From Crocinitomix sp. (lineage in GTDB: Bacteria > Bacteroidota > Bacteroidia > Flavobacteriales_D > Crocinitomicaceae), in contig WTCE01000084.1 of the NCBI GenBank assembly GCA_013138735.1, positions 1 to 64,000 on the forward strand: DNA of 64,000 nucleotides. Reading direction: 5' to 3'. The first letter of the stretch is position 1, and each line of letters starts with the position of its first letter. Shown piece by piece: positions 25,230 to 34,069 of this stretch. Both the position numbers and the translations under genes were made by a program. The notes under the pieces were generated by a model that was given only the letters and a program-made list of their open reading frames with translations, did not search any database and was not told the DNA's origin.

Positions 25230-27186
25230 TATATTCCTGTTATGCATTAATTTGGTCTTTTCTCAAGGATTCCCAGAGGGGATTCCTTATCAAGCCCAAG
25301 TGCATGGATTGGATGGTGGATTTTTGTCAGACGCAACAATTGGAGTAGAATTTAACATTCGATCCACAACAATGGACGGTGAAATTGCATGGCAAGAGCG
25401 TCATGTGGTTACATTAAGTGAATTGGGACACTTTGCAACCAACATAGGAGAAGGTACTGCTACAGGAACAGGAACTTCACCGTCATTTGCCGAAATTGAT
25501 TGGGCTGGCGATATTTACTTTTTAGAAATGTTAGTTGATATCGATAATATTGGCGCATTTGTATCACGCATGACGCAACAAATGATGGCAGTGCCCTTTG
25601 CTTTTCACTCAAAAACCACTTCGCAAGAGTTTAATTTATCTGAATTAGGAGATGTGGATGTTACGGGAATATCAATCGGTGATATTTTAACTTGGGACGG
25701 TACTACTTGGATTCCAACAGAAGATTTGGTTCCTGATACAGTAAGTTTCGCTTATGAGAGTGATGTAGCGAACTATGCCGACACGGTTACTTTTGCTCAC
25801 AATTGTGGCGATCCTACTTTAGTAGATAGTTCACTTTATGCGTATTATTCAGATTCGGCCAATTTTGCAACTTCAGGATTATATTCGGTTTATGCAGATT
25901 CTGCGCTTTATGCAGATACGGCAGGAGTTGCAACATTTGCTTATAATAACTGGGGCATTTCTGGAAATGATAATGTGAATGAAACGGATCACTTTTTAGG
26001 AACGATAGATGAAGTTGATTTAGTTATTAAATCGTATGATATTGAACGCATGCGAGTCAAGTCAGATGGTTTGATTGGAATTGGAACCGCAGATCCATTG
26101 TCTGACTTCCATGTGAATAACGTAAACGGCGTTTTATTTACGGGTGAATTTGGAACAGGAGCAATTCCTACCGAAGGCGCTGGGGCAAGAATGATGTTTT
26201 ATCCGAATAAAGCAGCGTTTAGATCTGGTGAAGTATCAGGCACGCAATGGAATGCAGCTTTTATTGGCGATTATTCATTTGCTTCAGGTTATAACGCACG
26301 TGCAGCAGGCGATTATGGTGTTGCATTCGGATTTAATACAAGCGCTTCTGGTGAAGGAGCAATGGCTTTAGGTAATGCATCAGTATCCTCTGGGGATTAT
26401 GCTTTTTCTGCAGGACATAATCCACAAGCTACGGGTGATCATAGTGTTGCCTTAGGTCGTGGTGCATTGGCACATGCTGAAAGTGCTATTGCAATTGGGT
26501 ATCACCCAACGGCAGATGCGCCTTATGCACTTTCATTGGGGAACTATACTTATGCACATGGCGAAAGTTCAGTTGCTATTGGTTATCACGCGCAAGCAAT
26601 GCATGATGGTAGTTTTATTTTTAATGATAAAATTGACGCAATTGGTTATGTTGAAACAACTGCAGCGAATCAATTTATGGTAAAAGCTTCTGGAGGATCG
26701 ATTTTTTATACGGACGCAGATTTAACAACAGGTGTTGAATTGTTGCCAGGTGCCGGAGCTTGGTCAATCCTTTCAGACAGAGAACGAAAAGAGAATATCC
26801 AAGTCATTGATGCACAGGAATACTTGAATCGCTTAGATCGAATTGATGTGTTTTCATGGTCGTATATCTCGCAAGATTCAAGCATTACGCATATAGGTCC
26901 AATGGCGCAAGATTTTTATAGCACTTTCAATTTAGGAACAGATTCAACTACAATTAACTCGGGAGATTTTGATGGCATTAATTTATTGCTCATTAAAGCC
27001 TTGGACGATAAAATGGCCCAGTTAGAGAATCAAGCAACTACCTTGGAGGCAATGGAAGCTGAGTTGGCTGAGTTAAAAGCACAACGCGAAAAGTTGTACG
27101 CTTTATTAATTAAGTTGGAGGAGAAAATGGCAGCAGAAGAATTAACTGTTGTTCCTGTTTCTGAGGAGAATACTGAGTTGCGTTAA
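25207..27186 (+). CDS. Second fibre-like protein with head repeats and S74 chaperone domain
   Basis: A 659-residue paralogue of the previous protein. The ATG at 25207 (MKNWIITSIFLLCINLVFSQ, a good signal peptide) is chosen; it starts 23 bp inside the 3' end of the preceding gene. Order: signal; N-terminal domain EGIPYQAQVHGLDGG to MAVPFAFHS; YAD-rich run; at least eight 14-residue YadA-like head repeats (about 355-465, for example YSFASGYNARAAGD, YGVAFGFNTSASGE, SVALGRGALAHA, SVAIGYHAQAMHD); S74 domain starting WSILSDRERKENI; and a 60-residue C-terminal coiled coil. The head repeats are cleaner than in the first copy. The two may co-assemble. A lipoprotein gene follows 13 bp later. Confidence 0.84.
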   Translation: MKNWIITSIFLLCINLVFSQGFPEGIPYQAQVHGLDGGFLSDATIGVEFNIRSTTMDGEIAWQERHVVTLSELGHFATNIGEGTATGTGTSPSFAEIDWAGDIYFLEMLVDIDNIGAFVSRMTQQMMAVPFAFHSKTTSQEFNLSELGDVDVTGISIGDILTWDGTTWIPTEDLVPDTVSFAYESDVANYADTVTFAHNCGDPTLVDSSLYAYYSDSANFATSGLYSVYADSALYADTAGVATFAYNNWGISGNDNVNETDHFLGTIDEVDLVIKSYDIERMRVKSDGLIGIGTADPLSDFHVNNVNGVLFTGEFGTGAIPTEGAGARMMFYPNKAAFRSGEVSGTQWNAAFIGDYSFASGYNARAAGDYGVAFGFNTSASGEGAMALGNASVSSGDYAFSAGHNPQATGDHSVALGRGALAHAESAIAIGYHPTADAPYALSLGNYTYAHGESSVAIGYHAQAMHDGSFIFNDKIDAIGYVETTAANQFMVKASGGSIFYTDADLTTGVELLPGAGAWSILSDRERKENIQVIDAQEYLNRLDRIDVFSWSYISQDSSITHIGPMAQDFYSTFNLGTDSTTINSGDFDGINLLLIKALDDKMAQLENQATTLEAMEAELAELKAQREKLYALLIKLEEKMAAEELTVVPVSEENTELR

Positions 27187-27199
27187 CATTCATTTTGTT

Positions 27200-27586
27200 A
27201 TGCGTTTTTTTATAATCCTTCTATTTCTAGTCTCAATCTTTTCATGTGGTAAAAAGGAAAGCGTTGTTACAGTGGATAGTAGATTTGTAGGTGGGTGGTC
27301 TCACGTGTCAATAGATTCATATCATACCATTTCAATCAATTCTGAAAGCAGAGGAACTAATATTGGTGGCCCGGATTGGCCTTTAATGACAGGAGATCAA
27401 CAGAGGAAATGGTTTGTGAAAGATTCAGTATTGGAATTTGGGCATATGGCTCCAAAGGAAGAAAAATTTCATATTGACACGTTTCCCCAAATTGCTACGA
27501 TTATTGATACTATTGGGTGGATTTTTTTAGAAATTGGAGACAAGTATATGTGGCTTGATGGTCGGATATACAAAGCAAATAATTAA
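27200..27586 (+). CDS. Small lipoprotein of unknown function
   Basis: A 128-residue lipoprotein: MRFFIILLFLVSIFSCGKKE with the lipobox Cys16. The ATG at 27200 is chosen for this; earlier in-frame codons would overlap the S74 gene and mask the signal. The mature part is beta-rich with repeated short Trp-containing strands (FVGGWSHVSID, GWIFLEIGDKYMWLDG), resembling lipocalin-like small lipoproteins, though I cannot assign a family. It is last in the plus-strand run starting with the Wzc-like gene and ends before a small terminator. Confidence 0.65.
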   Translation: MRFFIILLFLVSIFSCGKKESVVTVDSRFVGGWSHVSIDSYHTISINSESRGTNIGGPDWPLMTGDQQRKWFVKDSVLEFGHMAPKEEKFHIDTFPQIATIIDTIGWIFLEIGDKYMWLDGRIYKANN

Positions 27587-27598
27587 GATTCTAGATAG

Positions 27599-27626
27599 TG
27601 AGCAATCAAAAATCAGCTCATTTTTT
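27599..27626 (+). terminator. Weak rho-independent terminator
   Basis: Stem TGAGC / GCTCA with a 12-nt loop and a following TTTTTT, 12 bp after the lipoprotein stop and just before the convergent glycosyltransferase gene. Confidence 0.45.
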
Positions 27627-27635
27627 AACGATATA

Positions 27636-28946
27636 CTACCCCAACTTAGACCTAATTTTCCCTTGCCCCCGATAAATCTTATCAAGCAACGTATGTTTCT
27701 TCAAAATCATTGTCACTTTTTTCAAATCACTCGGCGCTAAGTCCCGTTCACCACTCGATTTAAACTGCGCCTCTATTATTCTTAGCGGATTATCAACCGT
27801 ATACTTCTTTAACCAAGCAGAACCAGAATTTGCAAGCTCTTTTTGCATGACTTTATCTTGCATGAATGCGTTAATTTTGGTTGAAACATCTTCAGCAGTT
27901 TTAGCATTTAACAAAGGATAAAGTGTTTCATAATCTGACGCATACAATTCATCTTCGCGATAATGTAAAAGCGGAATATTAGACGCTAGCGTCTCATTAA
28001 CCACCCCACAAGTCAACCAACTATTGTCAAATTGACCGCATGAAATGTCGGCCATATTTAAGCCTAACATAATTTCTTTACGGGGCATTAAAGGCATCCA
28101 CACAATATTAGCATCTATCTCAAGTGCCGTTATCAGATCCTTAGAAGCTTGAACATTCATGCCATAATCGAAAAACACTAACCTGGCATTTACTGTTGGA
28201 TTCGCTTTAATATATTTAGCAAAACCTTCAATTAAAATATCATTTCCCTTTTGGTGAATCGCCATGTCTGGACTTAAATTGAAGCCATTATGTCTTGAAT
28301 GAGAAAAAATAATGAGGTCGTTTTCTTCCCTTAGTTTTTTGAAAAACGGATACCATTGCAAGCCTTTGACTTGAGGATTGTTCTCCAAATCATCATATTG
28401 CGGAATAAAAACCATTGGACCAGATGTGTTGTGGTAAGTTGCAGCCGTTTTTAATTTGTTTTTAAAAGGGAAATGAATGTCATATTCATCTGGAAAAAGG
28501 ATTGTTCTCGTATGTTCAATGCCGAGTCTTTGCAATTTACTCAAGGTTGCCTTTTCACTCAACCACCATACTTTATTGGTTTCTTTTTTACGTTTTTTTT
28601 GAAATGGTAAATCGTAAATATCACTTCCGTGTGGAATAAATACGTCTAAAGACTTTCCTATTAATGTGACAAGAGTTGGTGCAATATCTGTTCCGACGAA
28701 AAAATCAAAATCAGCCAATTCTTTTTTAAGGAGTTCAACTGAACTCGCTTTGTATAGCGTTGATTTTGTGATGGGCAAAACCTTATAATAGTCTAAATAG
28801 TTATCATCATAAGAATCAGAGGCAGGACTAAAGTGGGCAGGTTCATCAGATAGCGTGATGAGGTGCGCATCAATACCAGCTTCGCGTAAATAGCGACAAA
28901 GAATAAACATCATGTTATTCAAATTGGCCAAACAAGCTACTCTCAT
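27636..28946 (-). CDS. Glycosyltransferase, GT-B type
   Basis: A 436-residue cytoplasmic protein opening with RVACLANLNNMMFILCRYLREAGIDAHLIT, the N-terminal Rossmann start of GT-B glycosyltransferases. Later landmarks are FIPHGSDIYDLPF (acceptor domain), MPLMPRKEIMLGLNMADISCGQF and a C-terminal GVVNETLASNIPLLHYRED segment where a donor-binding Glu is usual. The C-terminal 40 residues are basic and may touch the membrane. It is the last gene of the minus-strand group starting at wzt and directs a sugar transfer of unknown specificity. A specific GT family cannot be named by eye. Confidence 0.7.
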   Translation of the reverse strand: MRVACLANLNNMMFILCRYLREAGIDAHLITLSDEPAHFSPASDSYDDNYLDYYKVLPITKSTLYKASSVELLKKELADFDFFVGTDIAPTLVTLIGKSLDVFIPHGSDIYDLPFQKKRKKETNKVWWLSEKATLSKLQRLGIEHTRTILFPDEYDIHFPFKNKLKTAATYHNTSGPMVFIPQYDDLENNPQVKGLQWYPFFKKLREENDLIIFSHSRHNGFNLSPDMAIHQKGNDILIEGFAKYIKANPTVNARLVFFDYGMNVQASKDLITALEIDANIVWMPLMPRKEIMLGLNMADISCGQFDNSWLTCGVVNETLASNIPLLHYREDELYASDYETLYPLLNAKTAEDVSTKINAFMQDKVMQKELANSGSAWLKKYTVDNPLRIIEAQFKSSGERDLAPSDLKKVTMILKKHTLLDKIYRGQGKIRSKLG

Positions 28947-28955
28947 GTTTTTGAT

Positions 28956-29552
28956 TTACCCTTCGTTAACATCTGAATAGTCAAATGAAATGTCATTTTC
29001 GCTGATTACAACGCGTCCGATTTGTTTTGCAGGATTGCCAGCAATTATAGCATAATCAGGGAAGCTTTCACCAACAAATGAATTAGCAGCAATCACACAA
29101 TGGTTTCCAATTGTAATTCCCATACCAATAATGCACTGCGGTGCAATATAGGTGCAAGAACCAATTTGAACAGGTTCGCGCTCAATTGGCAATTTACCGC
29201 CGCTTAAGGTTTGTTTGAGATTGCTATGTGTGTAAATATGAACGCCCGCTGAAATTGTACAATGGTCTCCAATTGTTAACCCTCCAGATCCATCAACTAT
29301 TGTAAAGGGACCAATCCAAGTATTTTCTCCAACCTTAGTTTCTCCAAAAATATAAGCACTATCGTAAACAGAACTTTCTTTGCCCCAGCCTAACGCTTTG
29401 GCGCGTTCCCAACGGTCAAAAACTTCATCATTAAAGGGTAAGGATCGATCAAATTGCGCTTTAAATTCACTAAACAAATCGGCATGTAAATCTTGTAAAT
29501 CAGCCAATGTATTAGCTGAATCCTTATTTTCTAATGCCTTTTTTCTGTCCAT
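28956..29552 (-). CDS. Left-handed beta-helix sugar O-acyltransferase
   Basis: A 198-residue acyltransferase. An N-terminal helical segment of about 60 residues (MDRKKALENKDSANTL, FDRWERAKALGWG) precedes hexapeptide repeats (YIFGETKVGENTWIGPFTIV, GLTIGDHCTISAGVHIYTHSN) and the closing AGNPAKQIG seen in sugar O-acetyltransferases; the His in VHIYTHSN is a catalytic candidate. Neighbours on both sides are glycan genes, 3 to 9 bp apart, so it most likely acetylates a sugar or a polysaccharide precursor. No acyl donor can be deduced. Confidence 0.82.
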   Translation of the reverse strand: MDRKKALENKDSANTLADLQDLHADLFSEFKAQFDRSLPFNDEVFDRWERAKALGWGKESSVYDSAYIFGETKVGENTWIGPFTIVDGSGGLTIGDHCTISAGVHIYTHSNLKQTLSGGKLPIEREPVQIGSCTYIAPQCIIGMGITIGNHCVIAANSFVGESFPDYAIIAGNPAKQIGRVVISENDISFDYSDVNEG

Positions 29553-29555
29553 GAT

Positions 29556-30515
29556 TTAACTCACTAACATTTGTTTTTTCATCCATTCAGAAGTACGTAA
29601 TATTCCTTCTTCCAAATCAATTTGTGCCTTGTAGCCTAAAACATTTGTGCTTTTTTCTACAGATGGAATTCGTAAAGCAATATCTGCAGATAAAGCGTCT
29701 TGAAATAATATTTTTGATGAAGAATTCAATACACGACAAACCGTTTGAGCTAAACCTAATATTGTAATTACCGCACGGGCATTTCCAATATTGAAACTTT
29801 CTCCAACAGCCGCATCATTGTCTAAACATCTGAAAATGCACTCCACAAAATCATCTACATAACACCATGCACGAATTTGATTTCCGTCACCGTGAATATA
29901 AATATCTTCGTTTTTTAAGGCCTTTTTAATAAAGATTTGAATAGCACCTTCACCAGTTTGACCAGGTCCGTAAACATTAAATGGTCTTACTGTTACAACT
30001 GGTAAATTATGCTGTGTATGATAAGCATGGGCTAAATGTTCCCCTGCTAATTTACTAACTGCGTAAGTCCATCTTGCTTCACCTGCAGAACCAGAAACTG
30101 TTTCATCCGTCTCTGTAGATTTGAAAGCCATTGAACCGAAAACTTCTGATGTTGAAAAATCGATAAAACGATTAGAAACTCCGTTAACACGTGCTGCTTC
30201 TAATGCATTTGCTGTACCAATCATGTTTACTCGCATGGTTGAAACAGGGTTTTTAATGACTGTATCAATACCTGCAATTCCAGCTGCATGAATAACAACT
30301 TCTGCGCCCTTCATTGATGTGCATAACAAGTCAAAATCAAGTACATCACCTTTTATTACAGTGATGTTTTCATGACTCGCATAGCCACTACCAGTAAGGG
30401 TGTCGCGGTGAAAATTGTCATAAACTGTGATTTTATTTTTTTCAATTAACCGTTGAATTAATGTGTTAGCAATGAAGCCTGCTCCACCGGTTATGAATAT
30501 GTTTTTACCTTCCAT
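29556..30515 (-). CDS. NAD-dependent nucleotide-sugar epimerase/dehydratase (SDR)
   Basis: An extended SDR of 319 residues acting on nucleotide sugars in the cytoplasm. The NAD fingerprint GGAGFIA (9-15), the HAAG strand, the STSEVFG active-site serine region and the YAVSK dyad (Tyr151, Lys155) are all present; [10 protein letters not shown] follows as in UDP-sugar epimerases. GFIA instead of the usual GFIG is a small variation. It is packed between the aminotransferase (7 bp) and the acyltransferase (3 bp). Whether it epimerises, dehydrates or decarboxylates cannot be told by eye. Confidence 0.85.
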   Translation of the reverse strand: MEGKNIFITGGAGFIANTLIQRLIEKNKITVYDNFHRDTLTGSGYASHENITVIKGDVLDFDLLCTSMKGAEVVIHAAGIAGIDTVIKNPVSTMRVNMIGTANALEAARVNGVSNRFIDFSTSEVFGSMAFKSTETDETVSGSAGEARWTYAVSKLAGEHLAHAYHTQHNLPVVTVRPFNVYGPGQTGEGAIQIFIKKALKNEDIYIHGDGNQIRAWCYVDDFVECIFRCLDNDAAVGESFNIGNARAVITILGLAQTVCRVLNSSSKILFQDALSADIALRIPSVEKSTNVLGYKAQIDLEEGILRTSEWMKKQMLVS

Positions 30516-30522
30516 GGTTCTA

Positions 30523-31623
30523 CTATAGTTTGTTTAATTCTTCCGCAATATAGGAAATATCTGCTCTTGTTAATTTTTCATAGAGCGGAATTGCCAAGCC
30601 TTCTTTATATGCTCGAAAAGCATTTGGAAAAAGCACTGCGGAGTTATGATTGTATTTATTTTTATAAAAAATTTGGTCAGGGATACATTGGGCGCCATAA
30701 TTGGTTCCAATCCCTTTTTCTCTTAATGTTTTTATGAGTTCATCTCGATTGATTGATGCGTCAATTAACACATGATATGTTTGCCAAGTATGCACGCGAT
30801 CACTAGGGCAATTAGGAAGTTTTATTTTTGGATTTTGAATCTCCGAATTATAAACTTCTGCTAGTTCGTTCTTATAGGTCAAAGTAGCAGCTAATCGATC
30901 CAATTGGCTATTGACCAAAGCGGCCTGAAAATCGGTCATGCGATAATTAAAACCTGCTTCAACAAATTCCATTTTACCATCAATAATATCGACTCCATGA
31001 TTCCGTAAAATCTGCACTTTTTTTGCTGATTCTGGATTTTGACAAGTGATTAATCCTCCTTCGCCCGAAGAAATTGCTTTGCGCGGATGCAAAGAAAAAG
31101 ATCCGAAATTGCCAAATGTTCCAACGTTTTGCCCGTTTTGACTTGCTCCCAATGCACAGGCGGCATCCTCTATCACATAAAGGTTGTGCGCATTTGCAAT
31201 TTTCATAATGGCCACAATATCACAAGGCAATCCAAATTCATGCACAGGAATTATGGCTTTGGTCTTATCGGTAATTGCGGCTTCAATCTTTGAAGCATCT
31301 ATGTTAAAACTGTCAATTTCAACATCAACAAAAACAGGAGTTGCACCAACCAATTCTACAACATTAGCAGTGGCGACGTATGAAAGCGCCGGAACAATAA
31401 CTTCATCACCTTTGCCTATCCCTAATGCTACTAATGCTAAATGCATTGTGGATGTTCCGTTGGATGTGGCAATCACATAATCACTTTTTACGAAAGTTGC
31501 AATATTGCTTTCTAATTCAGCAACCTTTTTGCCTTGAACAAGCATACCAGATTTCAGGACATCAACTACCTCTTGAATGTCTTGCGCTTGTATGTCTGGG
31601 CTAGCCAGTGGGATGAATTTCAT
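30523..31623 (-). CDS. DegT/DnrJ/EryC1-family sugar aminotransferase
   Basis: A PLP-dependent aminotransferase of 366 residues that converts a keto nucleotide sugar into an amino sugar. Seen: [23 protein letters not shown] (phosphate binding), DAACALGA with the PLP-contact Asp153, and [12 protein letters not shown] with the Schiff-base Lys182; the C-terminal half carries [13 protein letters not shown]. The ATG at 31623 is used; an in-frame TTG four codons upstream is possible. Its substrate is likely made by one of the SDR dehydratases in the same locus, the LegB-like enzyme being the best candidate. It follows the wzt gene across a repeat-rich gap. Confidence 0.9.
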   Translation of the reverse strand: MKFIPLASPDIQAQDIQEVVDVLKSGMLVQGKKVAELESNIATFVKSDYVIATSNGTSTMHLALVALGIGKGDEVIVPALSYVATANVVELVGATPVFVDVEIDSFNIDASKIEAAITDKTKAIIPVHEFGLPCDIVAIMKIANAHNLYVIEDAACALGASQNGQNVGTFGNFGSFSLHPRKAISSGEGGLITCQNPESAKKVQILRNHGVDIIDGKMEFVEAGFNYRMTDFQAALVNSQLDRLAATLTYKNELAEVYNSEIQNPKIKLPNCPSDRVHTWQTYHVLIDASINRDELIKTLREKGIGTNYGAQCIPDQIFYKNKYNHNSAVLFPNAFRAYKEGLAIPLYEKLTRADISYIAEELNKL

Positions 31624-31774
31624 TTCAATTATCAATTATCAATTTTTCAATGTGCAATTATCAATTTACGATAGTCATTAGTACTTTATCAATTTTTCAA
31701 TATTATGGTCAAAATCCGTCATTTCCCATTGCCATTACACATTGCTCATTGCCTTTTATCTCCTGCCTAATGCC
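31624..31774. repeat. AT-rich direct-repeat tract between glycan genes
   Basis: About 150 bp made of short direct repeats: ATCAATTTTTCAAT occurs twice, CAATTATCAAT three times, and CATTGC several times near the right end (CCCATTGCC, CACATTGCTCATTGCC). It has no coding potential. Similar tracts are scattered through many Bacteroidota genomes; here it separates wzt from the aminotransferase gene in one orientation. Confidence 0.6.
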
Positions 31775-33055
31775 TCAATTTTCAACTTTCCATTTCGAAT
31801 TAAAATGAACATGACCTAATTTAAAATCATAGGTAAAACCAGAGTTTTCTCCTTCGCCAATATTCATGACCGAAAAATCTAGAATGTTTTCAACAAAGTC
31901 TAATGTTACGCCGTTTGTTTCATGCACACCAATTGTTACCGAATAATTACCAGGTTGCAATTGGTTATTTATAATACATGAAATTTGATTTAACCCTTCT
32001 GTTAATGGTTGTTTCTCAGTGTTTCCATATTTGTTCATGGTGTGCACCAACTCTATGCCATCTCTTGTGTTTATTCGCAAATCAATAATTACATCTTTTA
32101 AAGCCGATTTACAATCGATTGCCATATTGAAGCGCAAGTCGGCCATGTAATTGACACGTTCAATTGCTGCATTTTTGCTATCGTGTAATTGAATGCTTTT
32201 ATATTTTGCAATGCCTGTATTCATTGTAGAGGCGTCTGCTGGAATTTCTCCATTAGCAGACGATTTGGTTGTTTTAGCCAAATAAGTCTCAATGATTTCG
32301 GTCATATTACCTTGATTGGTCATGCGCCCTTTTTCCATTAAAAACCCTTTTTTGCAAAGTGCTTTCATTGAGGCCATATTGTGACTTACGAAAAGGACTG
32401 TTCTTCCTTCGCCACTAATAGCCTTCATTTTTCCAATACATTTATCTTGAAACTCAGCATCTCCAACGGCTAAAACTTCATCAACAATTAAGATTTCTGG
32501 TTCAAGGTGAGCAGCTACGGCAAAACCGAGTCGCACAATCATTCCAGACGAGTAGCGTTTGACCGGTGTATCAATGTATTTTTGGCAACCTGAAAAATCG
32601 ACAATTTCGTCCAGTTTTGACTTTATTTCAGAACGGCTCATGCCCAAAATGGCTCCGTTTAAATAAATGTTCTCTCTCCCAGTCAATTCAGGATGGAAAC
32701 CCGTTCCAACTTCAAGTAAAGCAGCAATTCTACCTTTGATCTTAATTTGACCTGTTGTAGGTGCGGTAACTCTTGATAGTAATTTGAGTAAAGTAGATTT
32801 TCCTGCACCATTTTTACCAATAATGCCGACCATCTCGCCTTGAGCAATTTCAAAGTTAATGTCCTTCAAAGCCCAAACATAACCAGAGCTATCTACTGTG
32901 GTACGATCATTTTCTGCACCAACTTTTAAGTACGGATCATCTTTACCACGCGCTTTATACCAAAATCGCTTTAAATCATGCGATAAAGTACCGGTACCAA
33001 CTTGTCCTAATCGGTATTGTTTCGAGATGTCTTCTGCTTTTAAAACAACGCTCAT
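31775..33055 (-). CDS. wzt: Polysaccharide ABC exporter ATPase, Wzt-like
   Basis: A 426-residue ATPase of the O-antigen/polysaccharide exporter family. The nucleotide-binding domain (about 1-255) has Walker A GIIGKNGAGKSTLLKLL, signature YSSGMIVRLGFAVA, Walker B ILIVDEVLAVGD and the H-loop SHN. An extra C-terminal domain (about 285-426, beta-rich) matches the position of the Wzt carbohydrate-binding domain that recognises the capped glycan end. The partner permease is at 35941, about 2.9 kb upstream and separated by two unrelated genes. A TATTTTTG box lies 5 nt before the ATG. It acts at the inner membrane with Wzm. Confidence 0.92.
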   Translation of the reverse strand: MSVVLKAEDISKQYRLGQVGTGTLSHDLKRFWYKARGKDDPYLKVGAENDRTTVDSSGYVWALKDINFEIAQGEMVGIIGKNGAGKSTLLKLLSRVTAPTTGQIKIKGRIAALLEVGTGFHPELTGRENIYLNGAILGMSRSEIKSKLDEIVDFSGCQKYIDTPVKRYSSGMIVRLGFAVAAHLEPEILIVDEVLAVGDAEFQDKCIGKMKAISGEGRTVLFVSHNMASMKALCKKGFLMEKGRMTNQGNMTEIIETYLAKTTKSSANGEIPADASTMNTGIAKYKSIQLHDSKNAAIERVNYMADLRFNMAIDCKSALKDVIIDLRINTRDGIELVHTMNKYGNTEKQPLTEGLNQISCIINNQLQPGNYSVTIGVHETNGVTLDFVENILDFSVMNIGEGENSGFTYDFKLGHVHFNSKWKVEN

Positions 33056-33059
33056 GCCT

Positions 33060-33067
33060 CAAAAATA
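33060..33067 (-). promoter_or_regulatory. Putative -7 box of wzt
   Basis: TATTTTTG on the minus strand, ending 5 nt before the wzt ATG. If used, the transcript would begin at about the A of the start codon and be leaderless. Confidence 0.3.
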
Positions 33068-33335
33068 CGCAAAACCTTGGCTTGCGGTTTTAATATCTAA
33101 GAAAATTACACGAAAGGGTATATTTTGAGGTTTAATAACCTTTTAACGCCTATGGAATTTTGTTGAATTCATAAAAATAGTAATCCGTATTACCTGCCGT
33201 CATTATGAAGGTATTGCCATAGCGTGAAAGTAATTTTCGAACAGTACGTCAGTGACCAAAAGAACAGGCAAAAGTCTAAGGTTGAATTATAAAACTGTTA
33301 CCAAAGCCTTTTTTGCGATTTCAATTTTTAAGCTA

Positions 33336-33363
33336 TTGAAAATGAATAAGTTTTGTATTTTTG
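33336..33363 (+). promoter_or_regulatory. Bacteroidota-type promoter before the VOC gene
   Basis: TTG, 17-bp spacer, then TATTTTTG. This fits the Flavobacterium consensus TTG-N17-23-TANNTTTG at both elements. The start codon is 80 nt downstream. Confidence 0.45.
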
Positions 33364-33442
33364 ATTATGAAGGTTGATCAAAAAGTATATTATATCCTAT
33401 TGGAGCTAATTCAACCAAATTAATCACTTAAAACAGCATAAC

Positions 33443-33832
33443 ATGCAAAAAATAGACGACACAACAAACGCAATCAATTGGTTTGAGATTTCAGTGCTAG
33501 ACCTAGGAAGAGCAAAAGCTTATTATCAAACAATTTTTGATATTCATATGGTGGATATGGAAATGGGAGAAATGAAGATGGCAGCCTTCCCATTTACACC
33601 AGCATCAGGAAAAGCTTCAGGTGCATTAGCTCAAAGCCCAAATCACAAACCAAGCATGGAAGGTGCTGTATTGTATTTGAATGCAAATCCGAACTTACAA
33701 ACCGTTTTAGATAAAGTGGAAGCAGCAGGTGGGAAAATTGCAATGCCTAAAACCGCAATAGGAGGAAATGGTTTTATGGCAATGATGATCGATACAGAAG
33801 GAAATATGGTTGGCATTCATTCTGTAGAATAA
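33443..33832 (+). CDS. VOC (glyoxalase/extradiol dioxygenase fold) protein
   Basis: A 129-residue single-module pair of beta-alpha-beta-beta-beta units, the minimum VOC fold. It begins INWFEISVLDLGRAKAYYQTIFD, the usual start of glyoxalase-like proteins, and ends GFMAMMIDTEGNMVGIHSVE, the second module with a Glu at the metal position. There is no signal peptide. It is the only plus-strand gene between the ABC exporter genes and is unrelated to glycan synthesis. The substrate is unknown. Confidence 0.82.
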   Translation: MQKIDDTTNAINWFEISVLDLGRAKAYYQTIFDIHMVDMEMGEMKMAAFPFTPASGKASGALAQSPNHKPSMEGAVLYLNANPNLQTVLDKVEAAGGKIAMPKTAIGGNGFMAMMIDTEGNMVGIHSVE

Positions 33833-34004
33833 ACAGAATAGTCTCGATAAAACACACAAAATATAGCAGCCCGCAATCAGAAAAGATCAGGTTGCTAATT
33901 TGGTAGAACATCTTCTTTTTAATTTGAGGAACTTGGGTTGGAGTGCCTGCCTGATCATTGAGATTGTTTGGAAGAAGTCAATATCCATTTAATTGAACAA
34001 AAAA

Positions 34005-34034
34005 GAACCGCCCAATGTTGATATTGAGCGGTTC
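34005..34034 (-). terminator. Rho-independent terminator of the ELWxxDGT gene
   Basis: Stem GAACCGC / GCGGTTC extended by CAAT / ATTG across one mismatch, with a U-run (TTTTTTGTT) on the minus strand after it. It lies 35 bp past the stop codon. Confidence 0.8.
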
Positions 34035-34069
34035 GCAATTAGATTCCAATAATTCTTTTAGATCTCAAA

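Larger units (their letters stand above)
33056..33442. other. 387-bp divergent intergenic region
   Basis: No open frame of note. It carries the -7-like box of wzt at its left end and a promoter-like pair for the VOC gene at 33336-33363. The middle, 33130-33320, holds nothing I can name. Confidence 0.5.

Noticed and set aside
23316..27186. S74 tail-fibre-type domains as a prophage or phage-tail-like particle
   Set aside because: Both proteins have signal peptides and no terminase, capsid, sheath or baseplate gene is nearby.
31624..31774. CRISPR-like array
   Set aside because: Repeats are short, irregular in spacing and low in complexity, with no cas genes.
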